This document shows positions 1 through 10,900 of a DNA stretch of 64,000 bases, piece after piece; positions within the stretch are counted from its first letter, which is position 1, and each line of letters begins with the position of its first letter. The DNA comes from Incurvaria masculella (Eukaryota > Arthropoda > Insecta > Lepidoptera > Incurvariidae): the NCBI GenBank assembly GCA_946894095.1, contig OX335643.1:7241036-7305035 (forward strand), read 5' to 3'. The position numbers and the translations under genes are program-made. A model generated the notes under the pieces. That model was given only the letters and a program-made list of their open reading frames with translations, was not told the origin of the DNA and searched no databases.

Positions 1-702
1 GGATCCCAGGGACGTTCTTCAAATGATAGAGTCTCTAATGCTGCAAAAGAATTATCCCTCTCTGTCACAAATGAAATCAATTTCCTCGGTTTAATATTTG
101 ATAGGCAACTTACATGGAAAGCCCACATAGATAAGTTAGCAAATAAATTGAGTTCCGCTTGTTACTCAATTAAAAAGATCAGAGAACTATGCGGTCTGCA
201 AGCTGCCAAAACAGTTTACTATGCCTATTTTGACAGCATTATGTCGTACGGTCTTATGTTTTGGGGTAGTGCAACAGAGGCGAATCGTATATTCATATTA
301 CAAAAAAGGGCCTTACGTTGCCTTCTTAATATGAAAGCTAGAGATTCATGCAGAGACGCTTTTAGTGATTTAGGCATTATGACATTATTTAGTGAATATG
401 TGTATCAGAATATACTTTACGTGAGAAAAACGATCGGCAGTCACACAATGAATTCTGATATACACAATTACAATACCAGAAACAAAAATAAACTTAAATG
501 TATTAGGCATAGACTAACCAAAACTTCGAAGAGTTTCATTTGTAATAGCATCAGATTTTATAATAAACTACCTACGGAAATTAGAAGCTTGTCTGGAAAT
601 GCTTTTAAATTTAAGGTCAAAAATATTTTAACAAAAAAAGCCTATTATACCATTACTGAAGCTATAACGGACAACACTCTTTTCCATGATGTCGCTGATT
701 AG
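1..702 (+). CDS. LINE ORF2, C-terminal segment (after the RT palm)
   Basis: The frame is open from base 1 with no internal stop and ends at a TAG around 700-702, giving about 233 residues. It starts after the YADD/FADD palm motif, at the segment reading FLGLIFDRQLTWKAHI, then has the SIMSYGLMFWG block and the HNYNTRNKNK and FYNKLP motifs typical of CR1/Jockey-group ORF2 C-termini. It is about 50-60% similar by eye to the frame at 30430-31110. The first methionine at 148 is internal, not the start. RT function cannot be judged from this piece. Confidence 0.85.
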   Translation, partial: GSQGRSSNDRVSNAAKELSLSVTNEINFLGLIFDRQLTWKAHIDKLANKLSSACYSIKKIRELCGLQAAKTVYYAYFDSIMSYGLMFWGSATEANRIFILQKRALRCLLNMKARDSCRDAFSDLGIMTLFSEYVYQNILYVRKTIGSHTMNSDIHNYNTRNKNKLKCIRHRLTKTSKSFICNSIRFYNKLPTEIRSLSGNAFKFKVKNILTKKAYYTITEAITDNTLFHDVAD

Positions 703-1131
703 ACTTATTCATAAGATATGCATATTTAAAAATAAAAATTTAAAATTGTAATTATTATTTATATTGTTTTAAAAATATGACTAATGTAGATTATAATAGA
801 TATTCTGACGAGGGCTCTGTACACCTGAATAGTATTAATGTATTTTATCTATTTTTGTGTTAATAATCTTACATTGTATTTAATATTATGACAAGGGCTT
901 TTTACACCTACACTTACATTTAAATTTCAATTACCTTTAACTTTGGCAATTTATATTTATGTTGTTAAAATTAATTAATTAAGATTATTTATTACGATTT
1001 TAAACCTCGGTTTACTACTTTGTTCTTTGTATTGTTAGACGCAATGTATTTTAACGATGAATATTGTATGACAATTTCAAGTGTAGTTTACTACCAGATG
1101 ACTGCTTAATAAATAACAATAACAATAACAA
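1..1131 (+). mobile_element. 3' part of a CR1/Jockey-group LINE
   Basis: The element enters from the left edge as an open reading frame to 702, followed by about 430 bases of AT-rich 3' UTR. It ends in a short TAACAA-type microsatellite at 1108-1131, the usual 3' tail of this LINE type. It lies beyond the last visible exon of the ABC transporter, probably inside the next intron, and on the opposite strand to that gene. The 5' part is outside the window, so truncation cannot be judged. A second copy of the same family is at 30430-31110 (minus). Confidence 0.85.
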
Positions 1132-1754
1132 TTCAGGTTCCGAGAACAGGTAATGGCACTAGTTAAGTATTGTATTGATGGGGGCGCCAGGCACTAACCT
1201 TCATATTTAGGGTCCAAATTGTTATTGTCCAAATCCGTGGTGAATGACAACTGTGATGTCTCAGACATGGAACGTTTGAAGTGTGACTTCTCCTGAAATT
1301 TAAGTCATCGGTGATTGCGTACGGCAACATATTTTCAAGTATTTACAGTGCAAAGAGAAAGAATTCTGAAATCCTTTTTAACTACAGGGTGGATGTCAAT
1401 ATTACTCTCGAATTCGCCTCGCTCACGGTGGAATGACATGAAAATACGTGACATACAATTCGGAAGTCTAGCTTAGTTCAGTTACGACTTCCAATTTTTT
1501 TTTAATTTGGAAATCAGCTTTAAGCTTATAGTGTATGTAAATAAATAATGAATAAATAAATTTTCTTGAAATCACGTGATTAGAGAATAGGAATGAGTGC
1601 TGCCAACATTGCAGGCCATAGACAAATAAGTAGTAGTTTGGAAACACTTGCTTCGCCTGTATTTAAGGTGACTGCCATTCCATCGCAGCACCTGGTACCA
1701 CCGTCGCTACCGCCGGCAAACTTCACAATTTTGGACACCGAGGGTACCACTAAC
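1132..1754. other. Non-coding stretch, probably intron 12 of the ABCC gene
   Basis: I see no supported gene. Short opposing frames (1580-1829) overlap the end of exon 12 and have no family resemblance. The stretch falls between exon 12 and the LINE 3' end and is best read as intron; the exact exon 12 donor is not resolved. Confidence 0.5.
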
Positions 1755-1922
1755 AAAGGAAGGGTGAAAGAGATAAGGATCAAGACCAACCACTCTCTCG
1801 ACGTTCTCGAAAGTTCCCGCATTCTTTAACTCCTTCTTCTTCTCTTCTTCTTCCGCTTCTATCAGCTTCTCGAATTCCATGTGCGTGTTCTTGAGTTCCT
1901 GGTACGTGCCTTGCGCCACTAT
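1755..1922 (-). CDS. ABCC exon 12 (end of NBD1 and linker), 3' limit uncertain
   Basis: The acceptor TTTTGTAG|ATAGTG joins in phase 0 to give GKIVAQGTYQEL, the conserved end of ABCC NBD1. An acidic/basic linker follows (IEAEEEEKKKELKNAG). The frame stays open to a TAG at 1709-1707, so the donor must lie above that. A GTTAGT at 1754-1749 is one candidate; GTs near 1795-1785 are others. I set 1755 provisionally. Confidence 0.75.
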
Positions 1923-4900
1923 CTACAAAATGTGGGAAACATTGTCTTTCAATTTGTGCTATTAACAATAAATAGAAAATTGTAGTGGACCAAAGTTGGA
2001 ACCTTGAGGCATTCCAGAAGCTAATTAAAATATATCTGCACAGTAAATTAACTATAAGTTGAATACAATTAATTTGACACAATTCACACCAACATAGCAA
2101 GCTTCCATAAATATCAAAAGGATTCCATTATGTTGAAAAGTAGAAAGTTTTAACTGTTTAATTGTTAAAAGCCTTGCTAAAATCCAAATTAAAATCATAC
2201 CATGTTTTTATCTATGGCGATTTAATGCGATGGCACCAACCCAGTCGTGCTTAACCCTAATAGGGAAGTGGACCTACAAGTTTACATAGATTTTAATCCT
2301 TCAAACATCTCGCATTCGTGACAAAATGCACTTATCTAACTCAGGAAGAGGAAGAAATTGGTGCAAGAACGGTGCGAGAATTAAGCCCATGACGTCTGGC
2401 ATGAGAAGCGATGCCCGCACCTATGAGCTACGAGCCGCTTATTAATGTCTGCCTGCTGGTACACGCAGCAGACGGGCAACGCCCTGTTGGTGTCTCCCGC
2501 TCCCTCCCTTACTTGAAATTCACATTCGCCTGTGCTACAGTTACCTGTGAAGCACACTGTTGAGGCACCGGTGAGTAACAAAAGTTTCTTAATCATGAAA
2601 TGACAGCGACGAGCAACCCTAGTGTTGTCCCTTTCTAATTATTCTTATTAAAGTGTGATGACATAACATAAAATGTTTCAGCGATGATGTCAGGTGAAAG
2701 GTAAGCGTAAACATTTCACTTTTATCTGCAAATTTAAGTCGTGTTCGCTTCACGAGTGCATGCACGAGTACCTTGCCGGTGCGCATAACGCACACGTTGT
2801 CGGCTCCGCGCGCGTATTGAACGTGGTGGGTCACTAGCACGACCGCGCGATCCCGCAGGAATCCCAGCACGCACTCGTCGTACAGAGCGTGCGCGACGCG
2901 CGCATCCACTGCTGCCAGCGGGTCGTCCAGCAGGTACGCGTCCGCCTGCTGGTACACGCAGCGGGCGAGGGCGATGCGAGCGCGCTGACCGCCCGATAGG
3001 GAGATTCCTGCAAACGAAAAAGGCGATACCTTTGATTCTCTTGCATGTAATCTCTTTTTTCTAAAAAAAGTAATGCATTTAATAGGTAGTAAATATACTT
3101 TTTCGTACTAAGCAGGTGTCACTTATTCCAAGGAAAGTGATTTGTATGCATGTATAATCCACCGTAAAACAAGGACACAAAGTAAAATAGTATTGATATG
3201 CGTATGCCTGCACATTACAGCACTCGTGGTTCTTCACTATTCAATATACATTCTTGTTCTGATAAATAATGTTGCTTCACATAATTCATCTGTTATAATA
3301 GGGTGTATCACAAGGTAGTTGAGTAGGTCTGCTACTGTTTATTATATATATAAGGTTTTAAAAAACACATATCTCTTTGATTACAAATAAAACAAACCTC
3401 TCTCTCCGACAATAGTCTTATCTCCATTCGGCAACATCTCGAGGTCCTTTCGCAACTGGCACACCTTCACTACTTGTCGGTAGCGGCGCGGCTCCATTTC
3501 GCGACCAAAAAGGATATTTTGCCTTACCTGAAATCAACATTTTAGAATAGTAAAAATGCATAAAATCCATGAGCTAACTGAACTATCACCGACAATACCT
3601 CTTAGAAAATGTTGGTTTACAAATTCTTACCTTCAGTAAGTCTGGGAGACCAGATTCCTTAATCTATTAGTCTTTGATTGTTCATTCATATTATTCCAGA
3701 ATAGATTACACTAATTTAAATGTGATATAACCATTCCTATATGCATTGAATATAATCTCTTCATGGGCGAAGAGTACTCACGGATGCTTCGAACAGCCAC
3801 GGCTCCTGACTAGCGTAGGCCACTGTGCCGCTCACCTCCACTGTCCCATTCTCCTTGCGCAATTCCTGAAGTATTGCTTGCAGCAGTGTCGTTTTTCCAG
3901 AGCCAACAGTACCCACGATGGTCGTCAGTGTCCCTGGCTTTATCTGGAACACATTTAGGATCAGTAGATAGGGGCTTTCAGTGATGTACTGGTTGTATAC
4001 ATTGAATATATTAAGTAAAGTGCTAATTCCATGCTTAATAAATTCACTTCATAATCCTAATAATAACCATAAAACAATTATTCTTCTAATAATAAATACA
4101 AAATTCAAAAAAATTAAGGGGACCCTTGTACCACGGATGGGTTCATCACACAGCCTTTAAACATGGCTAACTTACTGTTAAGTTTATATGGTCCAGTGCA
4201 ATAACCCTTTTCTCATCATCGTCGTTGCCTTTCCAGTAAGATGTAAAGTCTTTGATGGTGACGACATCAGAACTTAGTGACTGCTTGGATAGATCGGTGT
4301 CTGATTTAATTTCCACTTGTAACCTGCGATGAAATAAAACTTGCGATAAGTTAAGCTGGCTCCAATGGCCTCTCTGTGAAGTAGGTTTAGTGTGGAAAGC
4401 ATTTCCTCAACCAACTAAGCTCTATACCAAATGCAGAGCGAGCCCCCCCAAATACCTTGGTTCAATAATGTAAAGTTAAAGAGGAAATATTTAGTTCTTG
4501 CCTTTCGGTTGCGTTCCGGCCACATTCCGCTTAACAAGTTTGCGCATCTGGTGAGGAAGGTAACATCACCAAACTGTGACGTCTGTGGAGTACCTGAGGA
4601 TGTGTATCATGTTTTGGCGGAGTGTGTGCGGGGCGCGGCCGAGAGGAAATTGCTAAATATTAGTAATTTGAATGTCGGCAACCATCAGACCATTTTAAGT
4701 CTGCCAGCTTCGGAAAAGGCAATTAGAATTTATCATTTTGTTAATATAGTTTTAAGTAGAAGAACTTAACTTGTATTAGACCTAAGTTACAGCAAAGACC
4801 TAACAGGGCTGACATGGTCACTTCGTGTACCCAAACCCTTTTAAATAAAGATTTAAAAAAAAACTAACTAAGCTAGTTCTTTTAGCGAAATACACATCCC

Positions 4901-7900
4901 AGGAATAATCTCTCGAAATTGTTGAGCCTCGGCTGCTTTTATGTTGTGGCTCTTTTATGATTTTGATAAATTTAACTTCAATGGTACCATTTAGACCTTG
5001 TGTCAATGAATTTACAATCTTTTTCGCATTATTAATGCGGTATATTGTCATGATGATTCATAAATTACTTATATTGTATGCAACCCCTTTTTACAAGACC
5101 TAAAACGTTAGGTACTAAATACAGTGAGAAAAATACAAGAAACATAATAGGATTTTGTTTTAAAGTGAACATTTCTTCAGTTTTAAGCTATGCAAAGAAA
5201 AATACAAGAAAAATAATAGGATTTGGTTTTATGGTGAACATTTCTTCAGTTTTAAGCTGTGCAAAGACAAAGAAGATTAAGCTATGCAAGAGCTACAGTT
5301 CAGAGTGCTTAAAGTTTTAAATGATACAAGGTGCTCCCTAATGCGCGTTAATACCGAGAGTTTCAATAAAATACATTCAGTATATTCCGAGATATGACCA
5401 TTAATTACATCTAACATTGTCGACATACAACCTCTACCCATAGCGCACATCTATCCTTAAGGTGGCCCAACCCGCTCATCTCCCCATACAAAAGGGGAAA
5501 GAAGATCACGCCTATATTTCTTGTCAGAGATCCAAAATTTTGCTCAAAATAGCTTTATTTGATCGAACTAGATGTCTGATGACCATTGGCATTGTAAAAT
5601 TGTGTTTGGTTTCCAAGTTATAACGTCCGAAAGTTCGAATTTTTCGCGCGTTTTATACAATAACTTTGGAGGTGGATTACGCAATAATAAAGTAAGAACA
5701 TCTTAAAAAGATTAGTCATCAGACATAGCTTATTTAATCAAGATTTATAATCTATTTGGTTTTTGTTAGATTTTTGACTACAGCGGTCGTGGTTTACTTT
5801 TAGCTATAAGTCGTTTTGAAATTAAAATTTTTGTAAATCTTACCAAATCATACACTATGCACATTGTCTTTTTTGTGGACCGGTTGCATCTTCCTCATCA
5901 CGGAGCCTGTCTTATTCTTAGAAACAGAGAAGGTCCCAGAGCGCAACAGCACGGTTTTGTACCGTGCCCGCAAATGAGTTGAGCCCGCCGGGTTGGGCCA
6001 CCTTAAGGTGGCCCATCCCGCTAATCTCCCCATACAAAAGGGGAAAGAAGATCACGCCCATATTTCTTGTCAGAGATCCAAAATTTTGCTCAAAATAGCT
6101 TTATTTGATCGAACTAGATGTCTGATGACCATTGGCATTGTAAAATTGTGTTTGGTTTCTAAGTTATAAAGTCCGAAAGTTCGAATTTTTCGCGCGTTTT
6201 ATACAATAACTTTGGAGTTGGATTAGGCAATGATAAAGTAAGAACATCGTAAAAAGAGTAGCCATCAGACATAGCTTATACAAGGTGGGCCAAAAGAAGT
6301 CATCCGATGTTGTTTGGCTCTCTTTTTTTTCCTAAATGAAAAGCTTCGATTCTGTTTTGAGAATATGTTTATTTGGACCTTTAGAATTTTATTGGTCAAG
6401 TCGAGAAGATTATATCAGCTAAATGGGCGCCGTCACAATTGATTGCCATACGGGCTAGTTTTATGGCATTTTTCTTCACTTCGGCGAGAATTTCGGGCGA
6501 TAGATTCTCGCACTCGTGTCGAATGTTGTCCTTGAGGGTTTCCAGAGTCTCGAGCTTATTCATGTAAACACGGGACTTCAAAAAACCCCACAAAAAAAGT
6601 CTGGAACGCTTAAATCGGGCGATCTTGCGAGCTAGTGCAAATCGCCAAAACGAAAGATGAGGCGACCCGGGAACGCTGCCTTCAGAATACCGGTTGTGGC
6701 TCGCGCAGTGTGTGCCCTTGCTCCGTCCTGTTGGAACCACGTGTCCCTCAGTCCTAATTCGTCCAATTGGGGCAGAAAAAACTCGGTCAACATGGCCCTA
6801 TAGCGCGCACCGTGCTCTGCCTGCGGCATTCTCGAAAAAAAAATGGCCCAATGACTCCTCCAGCGTGAACAGCGCACCATGCAGTCACTTTGAGCGAGTG
6901 TAATGGCTCCTCGTGCATCATTCGTGGATTTTTGGTGCCCCAGAAGCGATAGTTTTGCTTGTTCACGTACCCGCTCAGGTGGAAATGAGCCTCATCGCTC
7001 ATTATGATTTTGGTCCACTTCTTCCTCGAGATTGAGGATGGCTTGGGTGTAGGTTACGCGCATTTCGCGGTCGGCAGGCAGCAGTTGATGTACGAACTGG
7101 ACTTTGTACGGGAACATGCGCAGGTCTTTGACCAAAATTCGCCTTAGGGACGTCCGTCTGATGGCTAATTGCGTGGCACGGCGTCTGGTCGAGGTTTCCG
7201 GCGACAGCTCGACATCCTCAGCAACAGCGGCGATATTCTCGGCAGAACGGGTGCTCCGGGACCGGCTACTCTTGGCAACGTCTCGTATGATCCCATACTC
7301 TTCAATGTTGGTGGCCAAACGGCGCAGTGTTTGCGCAGTCGGTGTTGGACGGCCGGGGAATCGGCGATAGAGTTCGCGCTGCGCCAACGCTGAGACGAAT
7401 TTTTACGCAAAAAAATAGACGCGATTCTTCCGCGTGCTGGGGGAGTGTATAGCTCCATGGCTTGTTCACTTGTATTCTGCATCTGTCTAGTCCACAAATG
7501 TCAAAACAGATTGACATTGGTGGCCATTTGCAAAAATGAGAGCATCTTCCAATAGGGTGATTTCTTTTGGCCCACCTTGTATAATCAAGATTTATAATCT
7601 GTTTAGTTTTTGTTCGATTTTTGACTACAGCGGTCGTGGTTTACTTTTAGCTATAAGTCGTTTTGAAATTAAAATTTTCGTAAATCTTACCAAATCATAC
7701 ACTATGCACAATGTCTTTTTTGTGGACATGTTGCATCTTCCTCATCACGGAGCCTGTCTTTTTCTTTGAAACAGAGAAGGTCCCAGAGCGCAACAGCACG
7801 GTTTTGTACCGTGCCCGCGAATGAGTTAGGCCCGCCGGGTTGGGCCGCCTTAATTGACAATTTGCTGGCATCAAAATAAGTTTAATGCACTTTATCTAGC

Positions 7901-10900
7901 AAACATATCATTTGAGTACTAGATCATGGTACGCATACACACTCACCCATTGCCGATCTTCTCGAACACCGCCCCATTCGGCGCCTCCTTGATCACCGTC
8001 AAATCCACACCATCTTCATTCTCCACCTCCGGCAACAGCAGAAACTCCTGCATCCTCTTCACCGACACGTACGCCTCCAGCGTGAACGTAATCGCAATGG
8101 GGAAGAAGTCCACGAGGGTCAGCTTGAGCATGTCATAGTAGGAGAATATGACGAAAATTTTCGCCGCCGTGATGCTGTTGCCGAGATATATGTACGAGAT
8201 GACGCTGAGGAATATGGAGACTTTTGTGTTGAGTTTGACGCAGGATATCAAGACCGCCCGCAGCCAGGACATCTTCTTTATCACGTTCATCTCCTTTCTG
8301 GAATAGACGGTTTAACAGTTTATGGTAATCGATAATAAGGAGCAATGGTAAGCAACAAAAATAAAGAGCTCTTCCCATATTCATTATCAGTATTTCCCAC
8401 GATTCGTTAGTTCGCTTACGATTCGGGACGCGCAACATCGAATATTCATTGCATTAAATGGCGTCCTGTGCAGTTCCTGCATGTTCTAACATGTCTTTGG
8501 AATTCGAGAACATCAGGCTTGAGCGAATTCCTAAGCGTAATGGCCAGCGCAACCGGCAGTGTATGGATTATCACTACAAATTGGCGAAGCTGCCGCTATA
8601 CGAATGAGTGTCGATTGACACAACGTCCTTTCTCACTTGATGTTTGACAGCCATGCCAACTGCTTACCTCCTCGCCGCGCCGATGATCTTCGCGAACGCC
8701 GCCTCCCACGCATACATCTTGATGGCCTCAATGCTCTGGATCACCTCGTTCATCAGGCGGATGCGGTGGTCGGTGCGCACGGCCGTCTGACGCCGCAGCC
8801 GGCTCGAGATCTTGCCCAGGTACCCTGAAGAACGAGACGGCTTCGAAGAAATCGTACAGGTGATAGCCGTAGCACCGTTCATACGTTTAAAAATTTGTCA
8901 CATGCTAGTGAAAATGTATGATCTAACCTAACCTAACATGCATTGCTCTAGCAGGCAGTCTCATCTGGCGCCCGACGACGGCACCGATGCGTCGGAAAGA
9001 GCCCTACCCCAGCCTGGATTCAGAACTAAAAGGAAAGAACGTCTCTCGACGATTCTTGTACTGGTTGCACTTGGCGACACTTCACTTGACTTTGCACTCA
9101 AATTGATGGTTATTAAGAGCCACACGAAGCAAGCACCAGCCTATCTTTGCTGGCGGAAGGCCACAATCAATTCCCAAACTTTGCTTGCTCAACTTAGCCC
9201 CGAATTTCGAATGGATCTGTCATACACTGACAGACCAATGCCAAAGCCAACTTTGTTCTTTTGACAACTTTTAGGTCAAGTGGGTAGGCAAAGGACCTTT
9301 CCATACAATCGTCCTGCAAACTTAACATGGATCATTTAAAATGTGTGTCTAATATCCCATTGACTGTACACACATAGAGCTCTTAAGAAGAATGCTTAGC
9401 GTGAAAAAAAATTGCCCTTGTAACAAACTATCCCATTGACAGTGTATAACCGGCATTCGTTGCTGAAGTGGGTAATTAAACTTCTTTATAAACTAAAAAG
9501 GTAGTGCGAGGATAAAGTCTTGCTTATTTTCCAACGAAACTGTAGATCTTGTCAAAATAGTGGTAGTCGGGAGAAAGGCAGAGGCAGAAATCCAAGCGTT
9601 GTTCATTCAAAGAGTTGGCATACCAAGCTAGCTTCAGCACCAGCACCAGCACCAGGTTCAAAAGAAACAGGGTAACGATGTCGAAGTACTGATGAACAGA
9701 TCGACAGAGTGTCCGGCTAAACTGCGCGACGGGAAGTTGAGTGCACCTCGTCACTAGTACCCACCCTGCAGCGGAATGAAGCACAGCAGGAAGGCGACGC
9801 CGATGAGAGTGGCGACGCCGATCTCCCGGTACATGAGGTAGATGATGAGCACGCTCTCGAGCGGCGCTCGCACCAGGTCCATGAGAAACAGGGTCGCCAT
9901 GTCGAAGCGCTGCGCGTCCGTCGTGAGCAGGTTGACGACGTGCCCGGCGAGACCCTCGGACGCGGCGCCGCCGGCCGTCAGGTCCAGTCGAAGCAGCTGT
10001 CACGGAGAGGGGGAATCACACTTAAAAATTGTGTATCGTTGCAAAAGCGTACGCTAGATGGCGCCAGGAGTTGCTCTCTAATACTTGTCGATTTATTTAG
10101 GAATTGATAGTGTTGTGAGAAAAAATGCCTTTTACAAATTCGAAATCAATGCCATCTAGCGGATAGTTTGGGAATGATTGGGATTAAATAATGGAGAGGC
10201 TGATTCGATGGATGGGATAGCGGTCTCTATAGCAGTTGGCAGAACAGCCACTCAACTACACACATAAGCCATAGTGTAGACCCCCTTAAGCATGCTAAAA
10301 AATCAACCAGTCATCACAATTAATTAATGATTATAATATATTCAAATATCAGCCTAGGCGTCTAATTGAATATGATGTTTCATAAAAGGGTTAGGCGCCC
10401 CATTCGATACATCCTTAAATATATCTGAATAAATGTAATAATACTCGGGCTTCAGAAGTAAACACCCAGCTGGAATTTAAGGATGGATTCATGTCCAACG
10501 TTGCAAAAGCGACCTTAAAAACGATTACCATGGGTTTAATATTTTAAAATACACAGCAAGATTAACATTTCATTTCTAATTTCTAATAAGAAATGAATTT
10601 GTGCTATAACTCAACAGCACTAGCGTCGATTTAAGACAGCTGTTAGGACAGAAAAATGAATAATATGTATTGACAAACCGGTCACTTCTCATTAAATTTA
10701 TGACATTGCCACAGTGTAGGCATGCAACCAGGTACATCCCTAAACATTTTTTTTTTTGTTTTGGTATGTCCATCTGCGATCAGTCTTCAGACTATAATCA
10801 GATCTCTTGAGTGTGAATAACATTAGACCTTCCTCCATACTTAGATCGGTCAGAACCGGTTGTCAAGATCCAGTATGTCATATCTTATAAGTTGTCGTTG

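Larger units (their letters stand above)
6007..7849 (+). mobile_element. TTAA-flanked MITE, copy 2, split by a mariner
   Basis: The MITE is the same as copy 1, with TTAA at 6003-6006 and 7850-7853. Subtracting the mariner and one TA leaves exactly 542 bp, the length of copy 1. Compared with copy 1 the insertion site is CATAGCTTA-TA-TAATC. Confidence 0.92.

Noticed and set aside
2381..2596. A second ABC transporter exon (contains CVYQQAD)
   Set aside because: No Walker or signature motif and wrong context; best explained as a short copied fragment of exon 11.
8925..8938. Telomeric TTAGG repeat
   Set aside because: Only two units of CCTAA; chance-level.
9524..10003. A 159-residue Arg-rich protein
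   Set aside because: It is a frame-shifted shadow of ABCC exon 5; the other frame carries conserved TMD1 motifs with proper splice sites.
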